From assembly GCA_027919835.1 (NCBI GenBank), contig JANVFP010000003.1, positions 310,001 to 374,000 on the forward strand: a DNA stretch of 64,000 nucleotides, read 5' to 3'. This document shows, one piece after another, positions 11,435 through 23,035 of the stretch. How positions within the stretch are numbered: position 1 is the first letter of the stretch; the number at the start of each line of letters is the position of its first letter. The DNA comes from Lentinula raphanica (lineage: Eukaryota > Basidiomycota > Agaricomycetes > Agaricales > Omphalotaceae). The position numbers and the translations under genes are program-made. Under the pieces are notes generated by a model. It ran no database searches. It saw nothing but the letters and a program-made list of their open reading frames with translations, and was not told the origin of the DNA.

Positions 11435-12699
11435 TTAGAGTGCTTCCTGCGGGAAGGCGACCAGCTTGATACCGCTGACCTTATTAGCTTTCATCTTCTG
11501 CAACCCGTCGTCGATTCCTGCAAGCCCATTGGGAACTTTTTCCAGCCGGTTTGGCTTGAAGAAAGGATGAATCAGCACGAGTAGAAGCAGAACGAAATCT
11601 TGAACTCACTTTGATCGCTCCTTCTTGTACCAATCTCGGCAAATTCTTCCATAGAATACGCCCGAATTCCTTGTGAGGGGGATAATGTGAGCTCCCCATG
11701 ATCCCAAGGACTCTCTTCCCATTTATCGTCTTATGTCCAAGAGTGGATTTGACATCAGCTACTTGTCCACCTTCCGCAATGGTATCGACGCAAGCCGCGT
11801 GAGAATCGTCATCTCCTACTGCATTGTATGCGATCTTGAAAGGTGTTCCTGCAATCTTCTTAACAGTCTCAGCCAGTTTATCGATGGGAATCTCTCCACG
11901 GTCAACAACATGCGTGACCCCGAGCGATTTCAGATGATCAGCGTGGCGGGCAGAGGCATAGGCGATAATGGTGCTGTAGCCCAACAGTTTGAACACCTGG
12001 ATGACTGGTGTGGTTTAGAAACGTGAATCAGCACAAATCAAGCGTAATACACGCACCATATTGACCAACCGAGGTACTTCCACCAACGACGAGTGCGGGT
12101 TCACCTGCGTAACTGACATCAGGGTCAAAGGTAGGGTTGAGACCCGCTCCTTCAGGTTGAGCTCGTAATAAGCCGATTGCGGCAGTGTTAAAACCGAGAG
12201 GAATGGTAGCAGCTTGTGCATAGTCGATGTTGGAAGGCATCTACGAGTCAAGGATGTATTTGAGCCGATGAATGCTGGAAGAACGCAGATGGATGACTGA
12301 CCTTACCAACGTTCTCGGCTGGAATTATAACATACTGCTGGAAACCACCCATTTCTTTGACGAAATAACCCTGGGTGAATCTGAATGACATGGACGCACA
12401 TCAACCAAAGAAGTAGATGAAGTCGAGAGAGATCGAAATACTTACACTTTCTCGCCTTTAGCGAAACCTTCCACACCTTCACCAATCTCCTCTACATCTC
12501 CTGCGATATCTGATCCTAGCACAGTCGGGTACTCTTTGACGAGAAAGTCAAATGCCTGAATCTTCCAATCGACAGGGTTTAACGCAGCAGCTTGGACTTT
12601 GATGGAAAGCTGGCCAGGGCCAGCTTTCGGTTTAGGAATGTCGGCGACTACGAGGGGGCCTTTAGCTTTTTCGAGAAGTAGAGCCTTTTGATAGGACAT
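11435..12699 (-). CDS. Medium-chain dehydrogenase/reductase, enoyl-reductase-like (paralogue 3 of 3)
   Basis: Third tandem copy, five exons, with a GroES-like N-terminus (MSYQKALLLEKAKGPLVVAD; ALNPVDWKIQAFDF) and Rossmann segment (LVVGGSTSVGQYG; SLGVTHVVD). It ends FPQEAL at a TAA stop. It keeps the shared motif SHYPPHKEFGRILWKNLP. It is closest in sequence to the copy at 9768-11037. The gene reads intact. Upstream on the minus strand the AT-rich motif TATAAAAC lies about 50 bp before the start. Confidence 0.88.
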
Positions 12700-12994
12700 G
12701 ATAAGTGAGACGTTAAGTAAGGACTCAAAGCTCGAAAATCCCTCGTTTTATACAAACACGATTCCCCCCTATCTTGTCGTTCAACTTTGCGTTCTACGTC
12801 ATTCTAGAACGGGAAATTGATGGGGGTTAGTAAAATGTTCGAAGTCAGCCTATAGTGAGCAATGTAAATCAAGATGACACCTTTGTTTCCGATTTTCCTG
12901 TTCTTGAATCCGACATCTTTCCGACCTCGAAACATCCACAGGTTGCAATGAACAACGAATAGCATGACAAAACCTATCTGAAGGACACATCTTA

Positions 12995-15900
12995 CTAACG
13001 TCGTTCCCGGACCTTGACCCAAACGACACCAATCACCGCCAACCCAAAACCAGCGATGAACGCAAACAGAACCAAAACATCTCTGTAATAGTTATTTTCA
13101 CCAAATCCAAACAGCTACCAGAACGAAAGCAGCACATGAATCTATAATCAGCATCATGAATGATAATCATCGTCAGCGAAACACTTACCAAATTCATGAT
13201 CAAGCTCGCAGACACATCTACAGGTACACCCTGTAACGAGTCCTCGATCATCAATCCCGAACCTACTTCGTTCACAGACAACGCCTCGAGACAGTATTTC
13301 AGAGGACAGAGCCACTGTAACCAGCGAAGGACGGGAGGGATTGAGTCGAGATGGACGAAGAATCCGGCGTAGGTCATTTGATATAATGCAGTTAGAGCGG
13401 ATAGTAGGATCGCGATCCCGCCGTTTCTGAAAAGGGTCCCGAGGAGGAAGTTCTGGTAAGAGAGGTCAGCTTGCAATAGAACCAAAAACGAGCGGTGCTT
13501 ACGAATAGTGTCAATGCAAGCGTGTATAGCACAAGAATGAAGAGAAATTTGAAGAAATGGGCAGCGTCCGGGGCTAAGCCTGCCATCCAATATGTTCTAC
13601 AAAACATGCTAGTCAACGCTGGATGAATCAAGTTGGATGAGAATATCTACATCGTAGACACAATAATAGTTGGTACGAGTCGTAGTGGAACAACGTCGAA
13701 CAGGAAGCGCGAAAGCAGCCAAGCAGTCGGGCTAGTAGCATTCTGATGGTTAGCGTTGCATTTTCCTTGATTTGTAACATCCATACCTATAATAGTATGC
13801 AGACCGTTCACGAAGGAACAGTGGTCGAATTTCGACGATATTGTACAGCGCGCTCAACGAAGAGAACGCTATCAGTGCTCCCTACGATGTGATCAGAATC
13901 ATGCTTCTCGGGAGTGTGTAAATGTTGCGTACGAGGAAGAACAAACACCCAACCCGAGACTGGAAGCCAGCGATAGTAGTGTTGATGTTGAAATACAAGC
14001 CACCTGAGAGATTCAGTTAAGATGAGTTGACTAGACAAAACTGAGGTAGTCAAACTGCGGCTCCTTACCACAAAATACTCCCAGCACCGCAGCGACAGCG
14101 ACATGGGTGAAGAAAAGTGTCTTGTCTCTGCATCAATTGAAATGAGAATTCTACCCGCAAAACGCTCGAGTAATCATCGTTGATCACCCACCTCCGTAAG
14201 ATCTTCCACTCTCTTCCAGAAAGATACTCCAATTGCGTCAAAAACGTCGTCGCATACTTGGACTTTCCTGTCATCCCAAACAGCTTACTCTTCTTATCAT
14301 TCCCATCTCGATCGAACCTGAGCCTATTAGACACGCCGGAATCATCAATACTCGTACTCTTCTCGTCCTCGACTTTCTCCGTCAAGACATTGCTCGTATT
14401 ATCACCCGACTGTGCCGGAGCCACGCAAGCAGAAGAGGGTTTGGAGTTCGGTGATTGGAGTAATTGAAGAGGTGGATCGCTAGCAACTTCTAGCAGATAA
14501 TCTGCTACGTTGTACCCTTGTGGAAAAGGCTGAGTTACGCCAGTGCGAGTAAGGTGTTCCACGGGAGCAAAAGAGCCAGGACCAAAGTACAGAGAATGTC
14601 CATGTGCCAGGACAAGGATTGTATCGAAGGTCTGGTAGAGTTGCGAACTAGGAAATGTTTTAACACAATAGCAAAGCGGGATAGAATAAGGAATACCCGG
14701 GTTGATGGATGGAGGCGATTACAGCCGTTGGCGATGACTGGTCATGAGCAATCGCATGCAACACACTGGCTACCCGTGCCGCCGAGACTGAGTCCAAACC
14801 TGTCATACGAGCCGTCGTCAACGAATCGACTTTTCCCAGAAAAGAGTCTCACCAGAAGTAGGCTCGTCCAGTATCAAAACATCGGGACTGGCGATGAGTT
14901 CTAGTCCAATACTTACTCTCCTCATCTCACCTCCACTGATACCTCTCGCCCGACCATTTGTATTGTCACCAATCCTCACATTTCTTAACCCCTCTATACC
15001 GAGTTTCTGAAGAAGTGCATCAACTCGGGCGTGTTTTTCGATATCGGGAATGCTTTCTGGAAGACGCAATCGAGCTGCGAAAAGGAGCGCTTCGTATACC
15101 GTTAAGGTGGGAGGCAAAACATCTTGTTGGGGGACAAAACCGATCCGAGGATTAGGTTGAGAAGATGATGGGAAAGATACACGACCGATGATAGACCCAG
15201 ATTTGTGCTTGCCCGCGAGGATTTCCACGAGAGTCGTTTTCCCGGCACCTGAAGGAAGGCAAAGTGAATTTGCTGATAATAAGTCCACATGTCATAATTT
15301 TGGACATACCACTAGGTCCAAGAATGGCCATCATTTGGCCTGGGAGAACACGACCGCTGATGGAGTCGAGAATGACTTTGTCGTCGTTGTAACCGGATGA
15401 GTTGCGTTTTCTCCAGAAATCCCTCGTTGAAGAAGGAACAATGTAGGATATGTTCGACCAATCTACAGTAACATTCCCGGATCCCAGTTGGCTATAACCA
15501 GACTTTCGAGCTCGTCTTTGTGCGAAGCAACCTAGAATGATGAATAACGCCGCGATGAGCAATAGTCCTCCGACAACCGCGAGTCCAGCTATGACACCTC
15601 CACTCAGAGAACTTTGGGTGGAGGAAGAGGAAGTAGAGGAGGTAGTCCCGTTATTGTCAATAACGCTCTGGCGAAGGCATTCGCCAAACGAGCAACCGTT
15701 GAGTACCAGTCCGGAGGAGCCAAACAAACTCTCTATCGTTGCTTGCTTGAAGCTGCAAGTTGCCTGCTGCGTGGAATTGTCGATATCACCACAGTCTATG
15801 TCTAAGGTTCCGCTGAGGGTGTTTATGGCCCCTGTGAGGTTCGTAGCGGGGACACCTCCACAGAACGTTGTGTTCGGTCTACAGATACATGCAAGGTCCT

Positions 15901-16586
15901 GACAGCTCCAGTTATTTCCGTCTTGAGCGCATGAATCAGCTTTGCAGTAGAATTGTTCTTCGCCTTCATAGAAAAGCTGGGCATATAGGGATCCCGCAGT
16001 TCCGAAGGAAGTAACATTGGGAAAGGGACTGAGAGAGGGATTCAAGGTGCGAATGATGTTGAGAGTCGATGAGAGTGGATATAATGCTTGCAACGTTGGG
16101 TTCTACAGGACATATCAGTAAAAGACGGCTGGATAGTGAAGACTGAATATTATTTACGTCGACGCTACAACTCATCTGACTAGAAGCCCATACTTTAGGA
16201 GATGTGTTGCAGATAAGCGTGTTGTTCTGACCATCGTCGTCGCCGGAAATAGATGAGCTTGATGATTCGAGTGAGCTCGCAGCATTCTGGCACGCGCTCG
16301 CGCTCTGACAGACATTACACGCGGTTCCAGTCCATCCGCTTTGACATGAACATCCTGATGCAGTGAGATTGGCGAATCCTCCGGACGATGTTGAAGTTAA
16401 AGGTCTCTGAGAGCCTTCAAAGATATTGCCTCCACAAGCCAACTGTGAGCAAGTTGTACCGCCGGTTCCTGTGGGACAATCGCAAGTGGTGCCATTCAAT
16501 TGGCCATAGTTTTCGCAAGTTTGAGAGAGGACACTGTTAATGAAGACGAAGATGTGAGCCAGGAGGAGGTGTATAGCAGAGAGCAT
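12995..16586 (-). CDS. ABC transporter, ABCG half-size type with EGF-like ectodomain (Adp1-like)
   Basis: Multi-exon gene of roughly 1,000 residues. Domain order: signal peptide (HLLLAHIFVFINSVLS); a Cys-rich, EGF-like luminal or extracellular region (CPTGTGGTTC, CSCQSGWTGTAC); a transmembrane segment (GVIAGLAVVGGLLLIAALFI); a nucleotide-binding domain with Walker A GPSGAGKTT assembled across an intron, signature ISGGEMRRVSIG, Walker B PDVLILDEPTSG and H-loop IASIHQP; and then a C-terminal ABC2 membrane domain. The last exon encodes FGFGENNYYRDVLVL and VWVKVRERR, and the stop is at 12995-12997. This order matches the fungal Adp1-type ABCG transporters. The transported substrate is unknown. 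Divergent neighbour COX17 starts about 200 bp upstream. Confidence 0.9.
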
Positions 16587-16792
16587 GGCAGTTCTTCACA
16601 TCGATGGAGGAGAGACGTGAAGTCTCAAAAAACAAACCCTTTAAAGGTACGATCCGTCGACCATTCTGCCGGAAAGGAAGAATGAAGGTCACAGTCACGG
16701 AATATCACATACATTTCACATTTAATGTCACGACTGCTGTCACGCTGACAAAAGTCCGAGGCCGATTCGGATTACTTTGCTCGTTAACCACC

Positions 16793-17157
16793 ATGTTCCA
16801 AAAGGTGAAATCGCTTCTCGTCTTTCATTCTTATGTACGGTGCCCAACTCACATACACTAGATCTCCTCTTTGTGGTCATCGGCGCCAGAAACTGCACCT
16901 GAAATCAAGTACGACCCCACCAATCCCAAAATGAACCCGTTAAATCCCGAAGGACTCAAAGCGTATGCATCATTCTCCTGGTTCCTCTTTTGCTGTTACT
17001 TTTCTTCCCAAAAAACTACAGATGCTGCGCGTGCCCTCAGACAAAGTCCGCCAGGGATGATTGTTTCCTAAAGTATGGCGCCGAAGCAGATGAAAACTGC
17101 AAGGAACTCGTACAAAACCATCTTGCGTGCATGCGTAGTCTGGGATTCAAACTATAA
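16793..17157 (+). CDS. COX17: Cox17, mitochondrial copper chaperone
   Basis: Three exons (16793-16804, 16862-16962, 17022-17157) give 82 aa with coherent phases. The C-terminal exon carries the copper-binding CC pair and the twin CX9C pattern: CCAC-x9-C, then C-x9-C, within LKYGAEADENCKELV and ending MRSLGFKL. Cox17 delivers copper in the mitochondrial intermembrane space to Sco1 and Cox11 for cytochrome c oxidase assembly. Exon 1 is a 12-nt microexon (MFQK). It was chosen because the second exon is open but has no ATG at its 5' end, and the ATG at 16793 has the strong context ACCACC. The usual KPCC before the copper site is KACC here. A shorter start at 16931 is possible. Confidence 0.88.
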
Positions 17158-17353
17158 TTGTCTCAAACTACAAACATCGTTCGAACCTATAGAAGCGTCG
17201 AATACATCACTACTCATTTTGATATCGGTTACAACTGTCACGAATGGTCCGAAGTATCGACTGGAATGTTCGTGGTCATTTTGGTGTTTAGCTACCAGAA
17301 AGTATCGTCAGTAAGTTTCCTTCATCGTTCTGACCATCTGACCTATCGTGCAT

Positions 17354-17785
17354 TCAAAGACCACACACAGACGAGTTCACTTGGACCGAATCAACATTTA
17401 CCACACCCAGCGCAACAGCATTCCCATCCGTCAAATTATTCATCGCCTCCAACGAGACAACAAACCCAGTTGCCGCCACATCGATCGCCAAAATGCTCAA
17501 CGTAGTATTATCTCCCGTCGAAGCGTTCGTGAAAGTGACGTTCCAACATGACCCACAGTTGGGCGAATTGAACATCGTCACTGCGCTCGCACCGCCGATA
17601 TTAGGGAAACTAGGCAGAGAACCAAAGGTCGTGAAATTCTTCGTGAGGAGACCGTTCTCGCCGTTTGAGCATGCCACGGTGGCAAGAGATTGGTTCTCGT
17701 TATCATAAGTGGTATCGAAGCGGAGTTGATCAGCCGTTATTGTCGAGGCTGCTGTGAGGATGGTGACAAGGATGGAGAACAACAT
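17354..17785 (-). CDS. Cerato-platanin family secreted protein 1
   Basis: Intronless 143-aa protein. The signal peptide (ILVTILTAASTITA) is followed by the cerato-platanin domain: LRFDTTYDNENQSLATVACS, then TFGSLPSFPNIGG, NCGSCWNVTF and a C-terminal CGL. The four cysteines of the family are present. The start at 17785 was chosen because the signal peptide begins there; the frame extends upstream without signal character. Cerato-platanins are small secreted fungal proteins that bind chitin oligomers, act at cell walls and surfaces, and can elicit plant responses. It is convergent with COX17. A paralogue lies at 58055-58492. Confidence 0.93.
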   Translation of the reverse strand: MLFSILVTILTAASTITADQLRFDTTYDNENQSLATVACSNGENGLLTKNFTTFGSLPSFPNIGGASAVTMFNSPNCGSCWNVTFTNASTGDNTTLSILAIDVAATGFVVSLEAMNNLTDGNAVALGVVNVDSVQVNSSVCGL

Positions 17786-18816
17786 GGTGTGGTTTTGATG
17801 GCGAGGTAGGAGAAGATGCCTGACCCTTAGACTTCCCTCTTCACTTAAAGGGCTGGGCTCGCCGCTCGAAGGGGATTCCTCGCAGGAATCCATTCATTTG
17901 TCTGGTTTGAACGGCATTCAACATTCGTTCGCTGGCGTTCGAACATTTATTCTCGATGTTCAGATTCCCTTTCGGCATTTGCATCTAGCGTCTGTTCTTA
18001 GAATCCCTCTTCCACCTGCTCTTCTGACTTGAGTCAGATGCTTTCTGAATATCGTTCGTTCTTGTTCTTCGACTTCGCGTCCTTCGAACTATTTGATATC
18101 TAGATATCAACAGAAATGCCAAGTTCATCAGAAACTTTTAGTTCATCGAACGTTACAACTGAAAATATATGGCTTGGGTCCGAAAACGCCATACTTAGAG
18201 CCCATCGGATGTAGCACGAGAACAGATGGTTCGAAATAAACTCATCAGTCACTTGGACTTCGATTGTATGCTTTTGAGAGAAAACAAGGAGAATGTACGA
18301 AAACGTCTTGGTATCGGAGAAGTAAGAGAGTTGATGATGAATCAATGATACACGGTTACAGTAAGGAATCCGTTTAGGAATCATGGGTATGGTACTGGAC
18401 CATACTATGGCATAGTGTACAACGACGACCTACAGAAGGGGACTAAACTACCTGTGGATGATGATGGATACAAGTGGGGGAAGATGCGCAAGAGATAGCC
18501 GGCTATGCATTATGGTTGAATGGTATTATGGCTCGATCCGTATTCTTCTCCTGCCTGCAAGAAGTGGATTATGTCGATGATGTACGGAGAACAGCAATTG
18601 CTCGGCACACAAGCGCAGTGTTCCCGGAGAATCAGTCCCTACGATGAGGCCGGTCGGCCCAGGAATATGACAACAAGCATCGCAGTCGATGTAGATTTGG
18701 TTGAAGGTGTGTCCGATATGCTGATGACTGTCGGCGTTAGGGCCCAACTTGGGATTGGAAAGAGTGGAATGGTGGAAAGGATAGTGGCGATCGAGAGGTG
18801 TATAAAGGTGTAGTCA
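17786..18816. other. Upstream of cerato-platanin 1, no clear gene
   Basis: Contains the promoter of the minus-strand cerato-platanin. A minus-strand frame of 94 codons at 18100-18384 (TIEVQVTDEFISNHLF) looks somewhat protein-like but has no family support. Nothing else is recognised. Confidence 0.3.
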
Positions 18817-19956
18817 TCATGATGAGGAGCTGACGAGGGAGTTAATGGCTTGAGAAACGACCTTGCCAACATGCTGTACTCTCTGACGTTCTCCCTCATC
18901 AAGTACAGAAGTGAGAACGTTCTTGGCTGCCCATCGATCGGGATGGTAGCGCTTCCGCGCTTGGTCGAGTAGAGCTTTGTGTTCCGCGGCGCCCAAGTAG
19001 TCCTTAGAGAATTGAGAGAACCGCTCGACGGAAACCCAGGTGATCTCGTCAGCTGTCAAAGAGTTCTGGGGTAGAAGAACCGGCCACGGAATCGACGCGA
19101 AAGAAGCTCGAGTCGAGCTCGAAAACCGAGCGATCTTGTCAAACTCGGCGCAAGAACGACGGTATTGATTGACGATCTCCTGCATGTCCTTGGTTTCCTT
19201 CATTCGTTTCGCCTTTGCCGCCTCCTCTGCTTCTTTCTGCTTCTTTTCCTCCTTCCTCTTTTGTTCCTCTCTCTGACTTTCGTATTTCCTCTGTCGTTCT
19301 TCCTCAGCCGCCCTCTGCCGCTCATACTCCTTCTGTTTCTTCTCCGCTTCCTCCTTCGCCTTCTTCGCCTCTGCCTCAGCCCTCTCCTTACGATCCTGAG
19401 CTTCCTTCTCCCAGTACCGCTCATGCGCACGCGCAGCTTCCTCCGCAGCTTTAGCCTTCTTCTTCTCCGCTGCCTCCTGAGCCTTCTTTCGAAAGAGGCG
19501 CTCTCCCTCGTACCATTCCTTCCAAATGCGACAGAACACCATCATGTTATCTTTGACGATGTCGCTCCTTCGCGTGAGCTCCAATCCTCGCCGGGGCGTG
19601 CTGAAATAGTCATAGACGTCCTCGTAGAATTTGAGCGGTGGCTGTTGGTCTCGGTGAAGGTGGCAGAAGGTGATCCCTCCGATTTTTCGATTACAGAGAC
19701 GGCCGGTGCTGGCAGCGATTCCGTTGCAACAACCCATGGCTGCGTGCGCACGACGTTCTTCCAGAGGTGGGTGGTTAAGGACATCCCAGTACCCCTGGCC
19801 TTTGTGAGCGAAGCAGAACCCGCCTCCAGAGACGAGTTCGCCACATGTTTGGCCGTCTTTCCCAATGCCTGCGCAAGAAGGAGGAGGCGGGGGTTCGTAG
19901 TAGTAGTGACGCGACGGTTTCGTTCTTCTCGAGTTGCAGCGGTACGTGTAAGCCAT
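18817..19956 (-). CDS. Zinc-finger / coiled-coil protein with C-terminal J-like segment
   Basis: Single-exon protein of 379 aa. Residues about 28-120 hold two similar Cys/His clusters of pattern CX9CX9CX2H (CAGIGKDGQTC ... CFAH) and CX10CX9CX2H (CNGIAASTGRLC ... CHLH), which probably bind zinc. Residues about 160-265 are an almost pure Lys/Glu/Ala/Arg coiled coil. The C-terminus has IPWPVLLPQNSLTADEITW, then LLDQARKRYHPDRW, and ends near VGKVVSQAINSL. The HPD tripeptide after a basic helix is J-domain-like, as seen in a family common in basidiomycetes and in NFKBIL1-type proteins. A co-chaperone role is inference. The whole frame is open and in a good ATG context. Confidence 0.8.
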   Translation of the reverse strand: MAYTYRCNSRRTKPSRHYYYEPPPPPSCAGIGKDGQTCGELVSGGGFCFAHKGQGYWDVLNHPPLEERRAHAAMGCCNGIAASTGRLCNRKIGGITFCHLHRDQQPPLKFYEDVYDYFSTPRRGLELTRRSDIVKDNMMVFCRIWKEWYEGERLFRKKAQEAAEKKKAKAAEEAARAHERYWEKEAQDRKERAEAEAKKAKEEAEKKQKEYERQRAAEEERQRKYESQREEQKRKEEKKQKEAEEAAKAKRMKETKDMQEIVNQYRRSCAEFDKIARFSSSTRASFASIPWPVLLPQNSLTADEITWVSVERFSQFSKDYLGAAEHKALLDQARKRYHPDRWAAKNVLTSVLDEGERQRVQHVGKVVSQAINSLVSSSS

Positions 19957-21748
19957 TAGGGAGAGAGGAGGGGAGCAATCTGTTCACGTCCAAGTGCGTT
20001 ATGACAGCACTTAGCTGGGACGAGAACAAAGTAAAGACGCACGGACTTTGTGAAGGGCTTTGGCTGAAAGGGATTTAGTCTTTTCGGACTTTGAATTCGA
20101 TCAAAGAACAAACACCAGGAAAGAACCGTTGCCTTTGAATACAATGCAGCAATGGAAGATAATGGTCCGTGCGATAGCAAACTGAAAGAATTTTCGGATG
20201 CGGGTGAGATCTAGGATGAATCAGAAAGGTATCACGGGCTCGAGATACGAATGTAGATGTACCTTTAGGCCTTGTTATGGCAAAGCACCGTTGAAAACCT
20301 TTCACAAAGTAAGTTTCGGGTTCCTCTTAGCAGAAAGGACAAGTGGGCTCGGAGGAAGCATGAAAGAGGAGATAGGATGTTCCAGGGATTTTCGCCAGAT
20401 TCATGCGACGTTTCAGGCCGAGTCAAGGGCTTATATGTATTCCCTGAAGTTTGAACTGGAAAGAGAAGGAAAGAAAGGAAAGTAGAATCAGCAAATGAAG
20501 CGTGAACGTCAAGAAGAAACTCGACGAACAAAAATGTGAGGATTTGAAGGCCGAAGAATTCATGCAGCAATTTTAATGCAATTTTGTCGGGTTTGTGTGA
20601 GTGAGTTGAGATCAGAGATGTGAGCTGGAGAAAAGATTTCTGGTGGTACTTCCATGGTTCTATGGAATGGTATAGAAGCGAGCTCAAGCGTCAAGGGGAA
20701 GCAGTGAGGAAGTTACTCTACTAGGTCAAGACACGCGCTTATTGCGCGCTTAAACGCCTGTATTGATCACATGATCGAACGAGTGAGTCACCGTCGCCAA
20801 AAAGCGTTTGTTGAACTTCAACCCTTCAACGTTTCAACTTTCAACACGTTGTCTTTGCTCAGTTCGATTGCGCCAAATGACAGAGAAAGGAGAAGACGAG
20901 AGTACTCTGAGAGGTGCAGCTCTGACTGCAACGCGTGGGACATAGGAAAGGTATGTATATTCAACGACTTCTGAACATTCATAAATCTCAGAATTGGTGC
21001 AGCAGTTTGAACTTTGCCCTGGTCCCTTCTGGTTCCTCTCGAGAGCAAGGCTCTACGATACGTCGAACTACCTACGAGAGAACTCTCAGATGCACAAATG
21101 CGGGGAAGAACGGCGCAATCTCCTCAGTTTGTTATTCTGGACCTTATCAATAATCAGACCGACTTACGAAAAATGCCTCTTCACACATACCAAATGGCGT
21201 TAGCTACACCCCCTAATCTCTTCCATTGGCATAGATTTTGTGTCGACGTCTCATCAACTGGGAATAGGATCTCATGAGTGGAAGTAACAGGGCCTTTCAG
21301 TCTCAATATCGATGTGAGTTTACGACCGTTCATTCCAGATGCATGTGCTGAGTCTTTGACAAGTTTCTCAGACATCATCCTCGTTCGTTTAGCTACCTAA
21401 GTAGCAAGGGCTTCGTGCTTGCCTTTGCACACCAATCAGCGTCGGACATCGTTGTCTGATCAGCTGTTACCATGCGCCTTTTTCTATGAATCTGCATTCA
21501 TCACTGCCGCTCAGGTTCACAAGCTACAGCCTTCGCTATTAGACACTGATCAGTGACAATCACAGCCAGTCGGGAATTGTCGGAATATGGCTAGATTTTT
21601 TTTATCTAAAAGGAATGCGCGAAATAGCTTTTTGTCCCCCAAGAAACTGCTGACAGCTTCTGACACTTCCACTACTATCGTATCGATCCTGTGAAGAAAT
21701 TCTTGCTCTCCCCTCGTCGTCGTACTCTCGCTTGTTATCCTTTAAACG
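19957..21748. other. Intergenic region before the family A array
   Basis: Several open frames up to 140 codons occur, but none shows a protein-like composition or matches a paralogue. The last 230 bp (about 21520-21748) are homologous to the upstream regions of the three other family A genes (near 24250, 51150 and 54410), with shared tracts such as CAGCTTC and CTATCGTATCG. They represent the duplicated promoter and leader. Confidence 0.4.
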
Positions 21749-23035
21749 ACGCGACTTCTCTGGCCTACGATTTCTGTTCTTGCACTTGTATGTGCAGTTC
21801 GCACTGCACCACTCACAGTGAGTGATTCCCAAAGTTTGCGCACTTTACCATATCGAACTGAGAACTTGCTTACTGGGTAGCTTCCATCGCACGCGCTCTC
21901 GACCTCGGATCTGCGAGTGCCCGCTGACGCAGAAGCCTATCCCTCTTCCCCGAAACACGATCTTTCCACGCAACGTGAGGTTTCTCCGAGTCTACAGAAT
22001 GCTCGTACCCAAAGCACTCATTAATACGCGGCTGTGAAACGGCGAAGTTCTGCTCGACTACTTACACCTGCGGAAACTCGTGCTGCCGCGGCGCGCCCTG
22101 AGTCTGGTGATGATACTGCCAGCGAACGCTCTGCTTCGCCAGACACACACGAACATGCTCTTCATCTCTCAAAGTCCGACGAAGTTCAAAGTGATCACGT
22201 TCCCATGAGAGAAGCCACACAAGAGGAACTCCTTGATCTAGTAAGGCAGGGAATTGACCTCGATGACTCCGATGCTTCTCTGGACGCACACGATTATCAT
22301 TACCCTGATCCGCCACACTCTGTGGCACACGATCATCATTCTCGTCCTGACCCCACAGCGACTGGAGAACTTTCATTCTCCGAGGCTTTGGCTAATGATG
22401 TAGCTTTGAAGGGGTATCTCACGGGCAATTTTCGCTCTTCAAACCCCACTGACCAACCTCCTCCGCTGCCTGGTCCCGTCCTTAAGTGGTACACTTCCTG
22501 TTTCCGTACCATCTATCCTGAAGCTTCAGGTTCCGGTGGTACGCCATACGATTTAATCCAGCCGAATGTGCCAAGATACCAGTGTCCAAAACTCATAGCT
22601 GTCACTTTCCCGAAGGGGCGAGGGAAGAAAAGAAAATACTCGGCTTCACCAAAGGGTGGAGAAATGCCTCCTCGGGAGGTCGAATTACAGGTTTCCCAAC
22701 GTCTATTCGGTTTTCCGGATTATGTGGAATTCATCGCATTCGAGGGTAACTACATTGAAGGAGAGACTCAATTCGAGTATCGTGTGAAGGATGAAGACGA
22801 CGACAAACGTACTAATCATAAATTTTCGAAACCTGAACCCATCGACACTCCGAAAGACAAAGGAGGCAAGCCACCACCTTGTGATTTCGATACGCTAATG
22901 AAAGAATACTGCCAGCGCCCTCGGGCTTCGAAAGTGGTAAGCAAGCTGATCATGAACTTCATTTTCGTTGTTCTGACTTGCTTTTGCCATACTTAGGGTC
23001 CCTCCGCCGCGCCGTCAGCTGGCCGCAGAGCGTAG
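21749..23035 (+). pseudogene. Family A secreted protein 1, disabled copy
   Basis: Same exon plan as its paralogues: signal-peptide exon 21749-21817, main exon 21881 to about 22938, last exon 22997-23035. Two lesions are visible by alignment to the copies at 24500 and 51384. The start codon reads ACG (21749-21751) where the others have ATG. A CAA codon is TAA in ACTCATTAATACGCGG (about 22018-22023), which stops the frame about 50 codons into the main exon. Downstream the frame is open for 320 codons and keeps the family domain (CPKLIAVTFPKGRGKK; VSQRLFGFPDYVEFIAFEG; GETQFEYRVKDED). An acidic, His-rich linker is specific to this copy. It is either a pseudogene or a gene re-started at an internal ATG without signal peptide. 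Confidence 0.65.

Noticed and set aside
19165..19959. 264-codon Leu-rich plus-strand frame
   Set aside because: It is antisense to the Lys/Glu-rich coiled coil of the minus-strand gene; Leu/Phe/Ser runs are the usual antisense of such codons.
20265..20687. 140-codon minus-strand frame
   Set aside because: No homologue in the window, no recognisable motif, and composition like antisense or noncoding DNA.
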